From the NCBI GenBank assembly GCA_002733885.1, contig NVXJ01000002.1, forward strand, positions 60,025 through 110,775: DNA of 50,751 nucleotides, in the 5' to 3' direction. Below, one piece after another: positions 39,150 through 49,027 of the stretch. The position numbers and the translations under genes were made by a program. The DNA comes from Arcobacter sp. GTDB lineage: Bacteria; Campylobacterota; Campylobacteria; Campylobacterales; Sulfurimonadaceae. A model generated the notes under the pieces. The model did no database searches. It saw only the letters and a program-made list of their open reading frames with translations, and was not told the origin of the DNA. Within the stretch, counting starts at the first letter, position 1; every line of letters starts with the position of its first letter.

Positions 39150-41476
39150 CGTAATGCAATCCCTAACTTCTCATTTAGAGCAGATAAAATATCGTCCATT
39201 GATGAAGTAATATCTTCTTCTTCTAAGGTCTTGAGTTCTGATTGAAGCATAAAACGAAGTGTTAAACTCATATTATCCCCCAATTCTTCACTCTCATAAA
39301 TATCAACAGGATAGAAACGAATCACTTCTTCACTTTGAGCCTGGGAAATAACATTTCTTAGCTCAGCATATTTAAGGGACTTAGGAATAACGACTGACAA
39401 GTCTCTATAAGAGGCTTGAAACTTTGAATAAGAAGAGAATGTTTTTAAATTATATTCAAGAGTATCAAAGGAGATTTCACAAAGATAAGTATTATCTAAA
39501 TCATACTCTTTTGCTACGCTAGGGTGTAATTTAAAAAGTGTTCCCATAACATTTTCATCAACAACAATCTCAGCCGACTGGTAAGGATGAGCTAAACCGT
39601 GAGAAATTTTTACAGGACGAAGTTCAAAGGAGCCAATGACATTAGAAATATTTTGTACAAATTTTTCAAAACCTACTGAGTCAGGCTTACCATGATTATT
39701 AATACTTTCTATTGATGATTGACCTGAAAAAAGAAATCCCATCTTAATCGTTTCATTTCTAGAACTATCAAAAACAGAACCTACTTCAAAAAGTTTAACT
39801 TGTTTACGTCCTGACTTGGCATTAGCGCTTGCGGCTTCAACAAGACCTACACATAAGGTCGAACGAAGGGTATCAAGTGTTCCTGCAATAGGATTAACAA
39901 GGTCTAGTTCTTCTTTTAAAACATCAAAACCAAATTTCTTAAGCTTAGATCTTTCATTAAACACAAAATGCACAGACTCATTAAAACCACAAGAAGCTGC
40001 TTTTTGACGGTAAAACTTTCGTTTAGCAAAGAACTCACTGGCATCATTTGCATGAGGTTGTTCAGTAAAGGCATAAGGTTTAGAGGGAATATTATCAATT
40101 CCAATAAGACGTACAATCTCTTCAACTATATCTTGGTCATGGCTTACATCATGTCTAAACTGAGGTACACCCACTACAATCTGACCAGCCTGAGACTTAA
40201 GCATATTAAAACCAAGGTTTTTAAGAACTTGAGTAACATTTGTTTTTTCAACATCCATACCAATAGTGTTATTAATATCTTCTATACTCATATGAAGTAC
40301 CACTTCTTCATGAGGTGAGTTAAGCTCTAAGCTTCCTCCAAAGATTTCTGTTTTAGCGTAGGTATTAAAAAGTTCTTGACAGTATTCTAAACCAAATTCT
40401 AAGTTTGGCTCAGACCCACGTGATGTACGGTAAAAAAGAGGACCATTTGTAATCTTCTTCTCAGCCATCTTACGTGAAATTGTGTCAGGATGGATATACG
40501 ATGCTTCAAGTATAATTATTTCATCTTCTTTGCTTACACGTGATTCATCATATTGGATAATTCCGATGGTTGAGGCCTTTACCTTCCCCTTTGTTACTGC
40601 ATATCCATTTTCATCTTTTTCAAGAACAATTTGCGCCTTATCTTGAGACATAGGAAAAGAAGAATATCCATAAGCTCTTAAGATAACACCTGAAGAATAC
40701 GTCGCATAAAATATAAGTGCATCAATTGCTGACTTACATTCTTCTTCTATCATAGAAAGTCTAAGGCGTAAAAGTAAAGGAAGGGTAAAACTATTTTGTT
40801 TAACCGCCTTATACATAAGACTTACATCTGTGTCTTTGGGATGCGTTAATTGTAATATACGACCTATTCCAACCTGTTTGTCTTCAGCCACAGATTTTTG
40901 ACGTTCTTTTAACTCTATATTAAAGGCTGCTGAAAGATCACGTGCAACCCCATTAATACTCAAACAATCACCACGATTAGCCGTAAGTTCAAGTTCTATC
41001 AGTTCATCATTAAAATAAGGATTATCACAAAGTGCGTCCCCTAACTTAAGTTCACCAATACTCTCATCAAGTATCATAATCCCATCTTCAACCGCAGGAA
41101 GTCCAAGTTCTGTTGATGAACAAATCATTCCAACAGACTCAACACCACGAAGTTCAACAGGTTTAATCTTAAGTCCCCCAGGCATAACGGCACCAATAGT
41201 AGCCACAGCCACAAAAATATTAGCCTTTACATTTGAAGCACCACATACAATTTGACGAACCGATGTTCCGATATCAACCTGACATACATTTAATTTATCT
41301 GCGTCAGGATGTTTTTCACAAGAAAGGACATGACCAATAACAATCTTTGCAGGAACACTATAAACCTCATGTCTATCTACTTCAAGACCAATAGCATTAA
41401 ATGTCTTACAAAGTTCATCTCCACTTTTAGCTTCAATGTCTATCCACTCGTTTAACCAGCTTTTTGTAATAATCAT
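39146..41476 (-). CDS. pheT: Phenylalanine--tRNA ligase beta subunit
   Basis: tRNA-binding domain ([13 protein letters not shown]), [22 protein letters not shown]-terminal FDX-ACB; 776 aa. Confidence 0.97.
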   Translation of the reverse strand: MIITKSWLNEWIDIEAKSGDELCKTFNAIGLEVDRHEVYSVPAKIVIGHVLSCEKHPDADKLNVCQVDIGTSVRQIVCGASNVKANIFVAVATIGAVMPGGLKIKPVELRGVESVGMICSSTELGLPAVEDGIMILDESIGELKLGDALCDNPYFNDELIELELTANRGDCLSINGVARDLSAAFNIELKERQKSVAEDKQVGIGRILQLTHPKDTDVSLMYKAVKQNSFTLPLLLRLRLSMIEEECKSAIDALIFYATYSSGVILRAYGYSSFPMSQDKAQIVLEKDENGYAVTKGKVKASTIGIIQYDESRVSKEDEIIILEASYIHPDTISRKMAEKKITNGPLFYRTSRGSEPNLEFGLEYCQELFNTYAKTEIFGGSLELNSPHEEVVLHMSIEDINNTIGMDVEKTNVTQVLKNLGFNMLKSQAGQIVVGVPQFRHDVSHDQDIVEEIVRLIGIDNIPSKPYAFTEQPHANDASEFFAKRKFYRQKAASCGFNESVHFVFNERSKLKKFGFDVLKEELDLVNPIAGTLDTLRSTLCVGLVEAASANAKSGRKQVKLFEVGSVFDSSRNETIKMGFLFSGQSSIESINNHGKPDSVGFEKFVQNISNVIGSFELRPVKISHGLAHPYQSAEIVVDENVMGTLFKLHPSVAKEYDLDNTYLCEISFDTLEYNLKTFSSYSKFQASYRDLSVVIPKSLKYAELRNVISQAQSEEVIRFYPVDIYESEELGDNMSLTLRFMLQSELKTLEEEDITSSMDDILSALNEKLGIALR

Positions 41477-42465
41477 TAAAATTGCTCCAATAGTCTCATG
41501 TCACCCTCAAAAAGAGAACGTAAATCAGGAATTTGATGAATCAGCATTGCAAAACGCTCAATACCTAGACCAAAGGCATATCCACTTACATTTTTGTAAC
41601 CAACTGCGTCAAAAACATTTGGATCAACAATTCCACAGCCAAGTACTTCTAACCAACCTGTCTTAGAACAAATTCTACAGCCTTTTCCCTCACAAAAGAT
41701 ACAAGAAATATCCACTTCAGCTGAAGGTTCAGTAAACGGGAAAAATGAAGGACGAAAACGCACTTCTACATCACCAAACATATGATGTAAGAAGCCCTCA
41801 AGAATAAACTTCAAGTTTGCAAAAGAAACCTTCCCTTTTTCATCTACAAGAAGTCCTTCTATCTGATGGAACATAGGCGTATGTGTGATATCAAAGTCAC
41901 GTCTAAACACAGAACCAGGGGCTATCATACGAATAGGAGGTTGTGTATTTAACATCGTTCTAATTTGAACAGGAGAGGTATGTGTACGCAAAAGTTTTTC
42001 ATCTTTAAAATAAAAAGTGTCTTGCATATCGCGGGCAGGATGGTACTTTGGAAGGTTTAGTGCTTCAAAGTTATGAAAGTCATCTTCAACCATAGGGCCT
42101 GTTTCAACAGAAAAGTTAAGGTTTGAAAAATATTCAATCACTCTGTCCATTGTATCCATTACAGGATGTGTTGCTCCACGCTCACTCGTAGGCGAAAATA
42201 AAGAAACATCTATACCTTCTGCTTTCATGGCTTCTTGAAGTGCTGCTGTTTCTAAAATAATTTTCTTTTCATTTAAAAGTGTGTTTAATTTAGCTTTTTG
42301 TTCATTAAGTTCTTTAGCTATCTTAGCCTTATCTTCATTTGCTGCATTTTTCATCTCAGCAAAGGCCTTGGCTAACACGCCTTTTTTTCCAAAAATGCCT
42401 ACACGTATTTCTTCTATAGATGCAGGAGAATCTGCTTTTTCAATCTTTTCAATCCACTCGGTCAA
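41476..42465 (-). CDS. pheS: Phenylalanine--tRNA ligase alpha subunit
   Basis: [68 protein letters not shown]-type C-terminus. Confidence 0.97.
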   Translation of the reverse strand: MTEWIEKIEKADSPASIEEIRVGIFGKKGVLAKAFAEMKNAANEDKAKIAKELNEQKAKLNTLLNEKKIILETAALQEAMKAEGIDVSLFSPTSERGATHPVMDTMDRVIEYFSNLNFSVETGPMVEDDFHNFEALNLPKYHPARDMQDTFYFKDEKLLRTHTSPVQIRTMLNTQPPIRMIAPGSVFRRDFDITHTPMFHQIEGLLVDEKGKVSFANLKFILEGFLHHMFGDVEVRFRPSFFPFTEPSAEVDISCIFCEGKGCRICSKTGWLEVLGCGIVDPNVFDAVGYKNVSGYAFGLGIERFAMLIHQIPDLRSLFEGDMRLLEQF

Positions 42466-42592
42466 AGTAGTTCCTTGGGTAGAGATATAGTATATAATTT
42501 CGCGATTATAGACAAATATCCATTACAAAGCCCTTTAAGCAATTTCTTTCTTTTATTTTTTAGGTTATAATATTTAAAACTAAGGACTTTAA

Positions 42593-42949
42593 ATGTGTAT
42601 ATTTTGTAAAATTGTAAACAGCGAACTACCTTCTAACCTAGTAAAAGAAAACGACGACTTTATGGCCTTTCATGACCTTAACCCAAAGGCACCCATTCAT
42701 ATCTTAGTTATCCCGAAACAACATGTTGATAGTTTTAATGAAGTTACTCCGCAGACTATGGCTGGCATGACTAGCTTTATTCAAGAAATAGCTGAAATTG
42801 TTGGAATTAAAGAATCAGGTTATAGAGTAATAACGAATGTTGGAGATAATGGAGGCCAAGAGGTTAAGCACCTTCACTGGCACGTTCTTGGTGGAGCTAA
42901 GCTTGCTTGGGGACATTTTGCAGATGCAGAATCAAGTAAATTTCTTTAA
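42593..42949 (+). CDS. HIT family (HinT-like) protein
   Basis: CIFCKIVNSELPSNLVKENDDFMAFHDLNPKAPIHILVIPK and HLHWHVLGG. Confidence 0.95.
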   Translation: MCIFCKIVNSELPSNLVKENDDFMAFHDLNPKAPIHILVIPKQHVDSFNEVTPQTMAGMTSFIQEIAEIVGIKESGYRVITNVGDNGGQEVKHLHWHVLGGAKLAWGHFADAESSKFL

Positions 42950-42983
42950 AAGAAGCTAGGGGTTCTCGCCCCACTTTCTTTTT
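42949..42983 (+). terminator. Putative terminator after HIT gene
   Basis: AAGAAG-cta-GGGG-ttctcg-CCCC-act-TTCTTTTT with 3x3 internal loop. Confidence 0.55.
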
Positions 42984-43069
42984 CTTAAACTATCCACTAT
43001 TTCTGTTATAAAAAACGCCCCAATTAAAACCATCATTGTATAAAATATATATATCATATAATACTCCAT
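42956..43069 (-). CDS. Putative 37-aa single-span membrane miniprotein (not in supplied ORF list)
   Basis: MEYYMIYIFYTMMVLIGAFFITEIVDSLRKRKWGENP*; hydrophobic core followed by RKRK. Confidence 0.45.
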   Translation of the reverse strand: MEYYMIYIFYTMMVLIGAFFITEIVDSLRKRKWGENP

Positions 43070-43138
43070 CGTAAAATCTAACACAGTATAAACTATCTTC
43101 AGATTTTACATCAAAAATATTACAAATTCATTACTTTA

Positions 43139-44311
43139 TTACGGAATTAAGTGCTCATACTTTTCATCTGTTAATATCTTCATAAAAGCGACAAGCGCAT
43201 CAATATCAGCATTACTTAAAGGCAGACCAGACTCTAATTCAACTGTATTAACAGTAGTAGGAACTTCAGCAGCATTCCATACATTTCCTGTTTCAGGGTT
43301 AATAGAATGATTTCCTTGTCCATCCATATGGTCATAAAACTCAACAACTGTTTTTAAATTTTTAAATACTCCATTATGCATATAAGGAGCCGTTACTGCT
43401 ACATTTCTTAAGGTAGGAATTCTAAATTTCCCATCATGATTACCTGGCGTTGGACCCGCTTGCACAGTAGGGTTATTCATAAGTCCATGGTCTACAGGAA
43501 GTGCTGGAAGCCCAATACTCACTGTATTTGCTGGAACTCCAATATTTTCATACTTATAGTTTGTGAAGGCATCATTTTCACTTTCAATAAAACTTTTTAG
43601 TTGATGACAATTATTACAGTTATTATTGTTCCCTGCAAAAAACAAGTTTTTACCTGTTGTTTCTTCTGCTGTTAGGGTGTATTCCCCTTTTAAATACTTA
43701 TCGTACTTAGAATCAAAAGTAGAAAAAGCTTTAGTTCTTTCAAAGGCAGCAATAACTTCAGTCATTGCTGTATATGAAGCATTTATATCATCAAAAATAT
43801 TTTCTCCATACAAGCCCTTGAAACCCGCCACATAATCTGCATTCTCCATCAAACGATCAACCACAGCCTGCTTAGAAGGCATATTCATTTCAACAGGGTT
43901 TAAAGGCGGTCCACCTGCTTGATCTTCTAACCTTGAAGCTCTTCCATCTAAAAATTGCCCTCCAATGTATTCTCCCCCTTCAAACGTAAACACAGGTGTT
44001 AAGGCAGCATATGCTGCAGTGGGTGCATTTCTATTTCCTAAAGAAGCCCCATCATCTCCCAATGAAACAGCACCTTCAACCCCATTAGCTCTATCGTCAA
44101 CAAGGCCATGGTCTAGGTTATGACAGGTTGCACAAGATTGTGTACGATTAAAAGAAAGGTTTGGCTCGGAATATAAGGCCTTTCCTAATGCTTCTTTTGA
44201 AATACTTTCTGCTTGGACTTGAGGGTCTGAAGATCCACCCCCGCCCCCACCACATGCACTTAAAAAGGCAAGCGCACTTAGACTTAAAACTATTTTTGTA
44301 ATATTTTTCAT
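43139..44311 (-). CDS. Di-heme cytochrome c peroxidase / MauG-like lipoprotein
   Basis: Two CxxCH (CATCH, CNNCH), FRIPTLRNVAVTAPYMHNGVFKNLKTVVEFYD; lipobox LSAC; ATG at 44311 has AGGAAAG RBS, better than listed 44344. Confidence 0.92.
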   Translation of the reverse strand: MKNITKIVLSLSALAFLSACGGGGGGSSDPQVQAESISKEALGKALYSEPNLSFNRTQSCATCHNLDHGLVDDRANGVEGAVSLGDDGASLGNRNAPTAAYAALTPVFTFEGGEYIGGQFLDGRASRLEDQAGGPPLNPVEMNMPSKQAVVDRLMENADYVAGFKGLYGENIFDDINASYTAMTEVIAAFERTKAFSTFDSKYDKYLKGEYTLTAEETTGKNLFFAGNNNNCNNCHQLKSFIESENDAFTNYKYENIGVPANTVSIGLPALPVDHGLMNNPTVQAGPTPGNHDGKFRIPTLRNVAVTAPYMHNGVFKNLKTVVEFYDHMDGQGNHSINPETGNVWNAAEVPTTVNTVELESGLPLSNADIDALVAFMKILTDEKYEHLIP

Positions 44312-44377
44312 AGTATCTTTCCTATCTATCATATTTATTTTCATCCTTCCATGGAAGAATTCTAAAGGTCATCTATT

Positions 44378-45679
44378 TTAAAAGATGAAACCTAAAGAAG
44401 CTGTTACAGCTTCTTCGTCTGCTAAGGTAGCGTCAGCGTTATAATCTTTAATCCAATAATCTAACTTAACCACTACATGAGGATCTGGATAATAAGCAAA
44501 ACCTGCTGTGTACTCATTAAACTTATGATTATCAGGCAAAGTAGTATCATCATTTGCATCCATGTTTAAATGTTCAATTTCAACATAAGGAAGTAATCTT
44601 TGTGTACTTGAGCGTAAAACATTGTACCCCGCTGTTACATAAGCACCATATACCTTAGAAGAAAGTTCTACCCCTGGTATTTTGTCATAATCACCCATAT
44701 CACCAAATACTGCTAAGGCAGAAATTTCCCAGTCATTGTTCTTATAAGTAGCATGTACTTCTGCCATTGTCACAGCAACATTAGCATCTATACCTACATA
44801 ATCTAAATCTCCACCCGTATTTGAGTGATAAAATGATGTTCCAGCTACCAAACCTGAGCCAAAGTCATATTGAGCTCTTGCTACAATACCAAAATCATTT
44901 GTCGTTTGCTTTGCCCCTCTTCTACCTTGTTGTATAAACGTACCTTCTTTATAATCACTCGCATCTGGAGCACTGACCGTCCCTATATAATATTCAAAAT
45001 CATCAATCTGACCAAAAAGTAAAGCTCCATTGGTGTGCCAAGTTGAAGGGATAATGATAGTTTCAACCGTAGGTCTTTCTGCTGTTAAGTAAGCCACAGG
45101 CTCGTGATTTAAGTTAATATTTCCAAAAGGCACTAATACATGACCAACACGTAAAGAAGCTTCTTTTGAAAACATAAAGTCAATATAAGAAAACTCTATA
45201 ATTGCATATTTATAATCATTTCCATCATCTTGTGTTTTTGCGCCACCATCTTCAAATTCAATCTCTGTATTCATGACAATCCAGTCATTAAATCTAAATC
45301 CTATGTAAGGTACAAAACGAACCACATTTGTTTCTATTTTTTTACGCCTCTTATTTGCATTATCAGAACCACCATTTTTAAATTCTGTATACTTTTTAAG
45401 CTTATACTCACCATACCCACCAATAGACACTACAGATTTTGTGTGATACACCTTAGATGCCGCTACCCCTAAAGAAGAAAAACTTTCTGATTCAGAAGCA
45501 GGCATAAACATCTCATTTTTTATAGAGACTAATTCTTCTACTAAAGACTCATTTGTTTGTGACTGCTCTATCTTAAGCTCTTTCATTTCAGAACGCAACT
45601 CATCTAATTGTTTTTGTAAGTCAGCCTCTGAGGCTAAGACTAAACTTGATACTAACAAACTCATATACATTTTATTCAT
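44378..45679 (-). CDS. Porin-like outer membrane beta-barrel protein
   Basis: N-terminal coiled coil, repetitive amphipathic strands, C-terminal Phe (TASLGFIF). Confidence 0.78.
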   Translation of the reverse strand: MNKMYMSLLVSSLVLASEADLQKQLDELRSEMKELKIEQSQTNESLVEELVSIKNEMFMPASESESFSSLGVAASKVYHTKSVVSIGGYGEYKLKKYTEFKNGGSDNANKRRKKIETNVVRFVPYIGFRFNDWIVMNTEIEFEDGGAKTQDDGNDYKYAIIEFSYIDFMFSKEASLRVGHVLVPFGNINLNHEPVAYLTAERPTVETIIIPSTWHTNGALLFGQIDDFEYYIGTVSAPDASDYKEGTFIQQGRRGAKQTTNDFGIVARAQYDFGSGLVAGTSFYHSNTGGDLDYVGIDANVAVTMAEVHATYKNNDWEISALAVFGDMGDYDKIPGVELSSKVYGAYVTAGYNVLRSSTQRLLPYVEIEHLNMDANDDTTLPDNHKFNEYTAGFAYYPDPHVVVKLDYWIKDYNADATLADEEAVTASLGFIF

Positions 45680-46569
45680 TTTTTTCCTTTGAACCCTAGG
45701 GGATATAAAAACAGTCCCTTAAGTGATTGATAATTTTTCATTTCATCTCTTGCTAAACCAAAACGAAGGTTTGAGACACCTTGTGAAAAAGAGGCCGTCT
45801 TAAAAATATGGTCCCATATACTTAAGTATCCTCCATAGTTTTTATTGTAGGCATCCTTAGAGTGATGCATCTGATGCATTTTTGGTGATATCACCACATA
45901 CTCAAGCCATTTAAAAAAGCCTAATGGAACATGCGAATGACGTAGGTTTGATCCAAATAGCATAAAAATAAAGGCAATAGTATTAACGCCTAAAATCTGA
46001 TAAACCCCTAAATAAGCTTTAAACCAATATAAAAAGGCTCCCGTTACAAGGCCTATACTCAAAGCGTAACGTAAGCCAAACAAAAGGTTTTCTAGGGGAT
46101 GAACCCTGTACAGTGTTAAGGGTGTTAAAACCCTAGCACTGTGGTGAACCTTGTGAAATCTCCATAAAAAAGGGATCTCATGCATAGCCCTGTGTAAAAC
46201 ATAACGGGTAAGGTCATTAAAAATAAAAACGGCTAAGGTATATAAGAGCATTACACTCCATTTACCCCAAAGTCTTGTACTCTCAAACAGACCAAAATAG
46301 TTGTTTAAAAATGCACTTGTTTCTAAGGCTATTTTCATAGCACCAAACATTAGAGGCAAGATAATAAATACCTTAATAAGTACCATCAATACAAAATAAA
46401 TATAATCCAGTTTTGCGGATGGGTGCCCCCAAATTGCCTTTGAAAACAAAGCCCGTTTGTGTCCTCTTTGTAAATAAAAATATCCCATCATAAATGAGCT
46501 AATAATAAACACCCAAAAGATACGCTTATGCGGATCTAAAAAATATTCAAAGCCCATATATGTTTGCAT
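45676..46569 (-). CDS. Sterol desaturase / fatty acid hydroxylase superfamily membrane protein
   Basis: Di-iron histidine boxes HRAMH, HKVHH, HQMHH among TM segments. Confidence 0.9.
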   Translation of the reverse strand: MQTYMGFEYFLDPHKRIFWVFIISSFMMGYFYLQRGHKRALFSKAIWGHPSAKLDYIYFVLMVLIKVFIILPLMFGAMKIALETSAFLNNYFGLFESTRLWGKWSVMLLYTLAVFIFNDLTRYVLHRAMHEIPFLWRFHKVHHSARVLTPLTLYRVHPLENLLFGLRYALSIGLVTGAFLYWFKAYLGVYQILGVNTIAFIFMLFGSNLRHSHVPLGFFKWLEYVVISPKMHQMHHSKDAYNKNYGGYLSIWDHIFKTASFSQGVSNLRFGLARDEMKNYQSLKGLFLYPLGFKGKK

Positions 46570-46572
46570 TTT

Positions 46573-47640
46573 TTAATCTCCATCTGCTTCAATAAGCTTA
46601 GGGGTAATGTTTAATGCAAGTACTAAAGTGACATAATACGCATCATGTAATTCTACTAAGGCATTATAAAGTGCTGTTAGTTCAGTTGATGGAACAGAAG
46701 TCTTCATCGGTTTAGGAACCGCTCGTACCGCTAATAGCGCATTGTCAATTTTTGAAATAATAAAGCTTGCTTGTGAGCTAGCATCTTTTCCTGCCATATA
46801 AGCACTTAAACCATCTTCTGAATTAGGTTCAAAAAGGTTTTTGTGTGCTTGAATAATTTCTTCAATCCCCTCAGCCGAATATCCTGAATAAAAATACTCT
46901 AAACGTGAGGCATCAGGACTACCTGCATACTTAACTGTAAGACCTGCAATATCACCTACTCTCCACTCTTTAAGCTTATACGAACTATCGATAAGTTGAT
47001 TAACTAAGTTTTCTACCGAAGCATCTCCATCACGAACAAAGTCAGTATCTGTGTTATAAAAGTTAGCTATTGTAAAACTTTGATCCCTTAAATTTTGAGA
47101 AATCACAAGTAAAACATCTGCACGTCTTCCAGAATTTGCTTGAAATTTTGTTAATAATGCACCCACAGATTCAGCGTCTCCAAAAAGAGTATATTCTGCG
47201 GAATCAATCCTTATATACGATATATTTGCAACACTACTACTGGCTGCAAAAACTGCATCTAAAGAGGTTTTAATATTAATATTTCCTATGTGCCATAAGT
47301 CTATGTCTTTTCGCGGAGTTTCCATAGCACTGTCAATATCATTTGCAACATATAATGCTTCTACCCTCTTCCAAGAAGAGATAAAGTCTTTTAAAGCACT
47401 TTGAGCAGAACTTATGTTTGTACTGTCTTGTAATGCAACTAAGTTTTGCGCAGCCAAGAGTAAGGCATCTGCCTTATCTAAGTTAGCATTAGCGTCTACT
47501 ATTAATACATTATTAATGCCTTCGACACCCGTGGAACTTACAGTACCTGTAGGTAGTCCTGTTTCTCCATCAAAGCTATTATCTCCGCCACAGGCACTTA
47601 ACATCAATATTAAGACTGTGCTTATCATGGTTTTAATCAT
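46573..47640 (-). CDS. Imelysin-family lipoprotein (variant active-site motif)
   Basis: Lipobox LSAC; imelysin-like helical repeats, EYTLFGD in place of EFLLWGQD. Confidence 0.75.
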   Translation of the reverse strand: MIKTMISTVLILMLSACGGDNSFDGETGLPTGTVSSTGVEGINNVLIVDANANLDKADALLLAAQNLVALQDSTNISSAQSALKDFISSWKRVEALYVANDIDSAMETPRKDIDLWHIGNINIKTSLDAVFAASSSVANISYIRIDSAEYTLFGDAESVGALLTKFQANSGRRADVLLVISQNLRDQSFTIANFYNTDTDFVRDGDASVENLVNQLIDSSYKLKEWRVGDIAGLTVKYAGSPDASRLEYFYSGYSAEGIEEIIQAHKNLFEPNSEDGLSAYMAGKDASSQASFIISKIDNALLAVRAVPKPMKTSVPSTELTALYNALVELHDAYYVTLVLALNITPKLIEADGD

Positions 47641-47658
47641 GTTTTATCCTTGTGATTT

Positions 47659-49023
47659 TTATAAAGAATTCAGAAAGTCTAATAAAGACTTTCTGTCTTT
47701 TTGGGCTAAGTTCATAAAAGATTTTTTACTTTTTCTTGCCTCTCCACCATGCCATAAGATGGCTTCTTCAATAGATTTAGCCCGCCCATCATGAAGGTAG
47801 TTGGCCGCACCACTTACGGTGTTTCTTAAACCTAAGCCCCATAAAGGAGCCGTTCGCCATTCATTACCTTGTGCAAGAAATTCAGTGACTTCATCGGCTA
47901 AGTCTTGGCCCATATCATGCAAGAGTAAGTCAGTAAAAGGATGAATAACATTTCCATCTTTTGTAGTGAAACTATTTACATGACATGAGACACACGACAG
48001 TTGTGTAAAAAGCTTAGCCCCTTCTATTACATTAGACGCTTTTTCTTGTTTTGGCACTGCCAAATTAGAGGTGTAATACGTTACGGCATTTAATCTTTTT
48101 TCAGGCACATCAAATTCATGTTTTCCCTTAGGCGATTGCAAACATTCTTGTTCAAAAGGGCTACAATTTTCATTAGGAAAATAAGGATTCGTTAAACCCA
48201 TATCATTAATCATTGCACGCGCGACTTGATACTTTACAGAAGCAGCAGAAGCCTTCCATGTAAAACGTCCCAAGACAGATTTATTTGATTCAGGCGAATA
48301 AACCCAGTTCGCTTTACCAGAAATACCATCTTCATTTTCATCTTCTATATCTTCATGGGCTAAAATAGCTTCTGTCGAAATAGCTTCAAGTTCACCTAAG
48401 CCTATAAGAATAGACCCTATACGAGGTGAAAAGATAAGTTCTTTATCAAAGGGACCATATTGCAAATCATTTATGCTATAACTCGGCTTGGAAAGCGTTT
48501 TAATAGTTCCATCAGAATACACCATATGAAGGTTTGTGTATTCTACACGTGTTTTTCCTTCATACGGAACATGCCTATTTCCATTAATATTGAGCTGTGC
48601 CCCATAATGAGGATCTGGAACCAAACCATTTTTAATATCTGTTTTATTTTTTAGTGCAAGCCTAAAAAGAAGTGAACGGTTCATTTCACCTTTTTTATTG
48701 ACTGCTACCCCTGAACCATTATTGGGATGGCAGCTCATACAGGTATTAGAATTAAACAAAGGACCTAGCCCATCTCTAGCTGTTGTTGAAGCGGGTGCTT
48801 GAACCCAAGGAATCCTAAAAAAACTTTTTCCGAGCCTGAAATTTGAAAGCTCTTCTTTACTAATATTTGAATTAGCATGGGAAAAGGACTTTAAACTTCT
48901 ATCTGATATGGAATTTTTTCCAGCAAGAAGGGTATAATCGTAATTTGCATTTGATGAGGAAGTGTTATCTGAACAAGCAGCCGCAAAAAATGCGACGGCT
49001 AGAATTGAAAAATATGTTTTCAT
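47659..49023 (-). CDS. DUF1111-type di-heme oxidoreductase / putative peroxidase lipoprotein
   Basis: CMSCHPNNGSG and CVSCHVNSF heme motifs, GLGPLFNSNTCMSCH, APLWGLGLRNTVSGAANYLHDGRAKSIEEAILWHGGEA. Confidence 0.92.
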   Translation of the reverse strand: MKTYFSILAVAFFAAACSDNTSSSNANYDYTLLAGKNSISDRSLKSFSHANSNISKEELSNFRLGKSFFRIPWVQAPASTTARDGLGPLFNSNTCMSCHPNNGSGVAVNKKGEMNRSLLFRLALKNKTDIKNGLVPDPHYGAQLNINGNRHVPYEGKTRVEYTNLHMVYSDGTIKTLSKPSYSINDLQYGPFDKELIFSPRIGSILIGLGELEAISTEAILAHEDIEDENEDGISGKANWVYSPESNKSVLGRFTWKASAASVKYQVARAMINDMGLTNPYFPNENCSPFEQECLQSPKGKHEFDVPEKRLNAVTYYTSNLAVPKQEKASNVIEGAKLFTQLSCVSCHVNSFTTKDGNVIHPFTDLLLHDMGQDLADEVTEFLAQGNEWRTAPLWGLGLRNTVSGAANYLHDGRAKSIEEAILWHGGEARKSKKSFMNLAQKDRKSLLDFLNSL

Positions 49024-49027
49024 AAAA

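Noticed and set aside
43626-43835. Plus-strand ORF antisense to the MauG-like gene
   Set aside because: Inside a well-supported di-heme CDS, no RBS or domain.
44231-44270. C-rich tracts encoding poly-Gly after the lipobox (also at ~50417-50438) as phase-variable repeats
   Set aside because: Tracts are interrupted (five Cs at most, mixed glycine codons), so slippage-based phase variation is not supported; poly-Gly after a lipobox Cys is a common lipoprotein linker.
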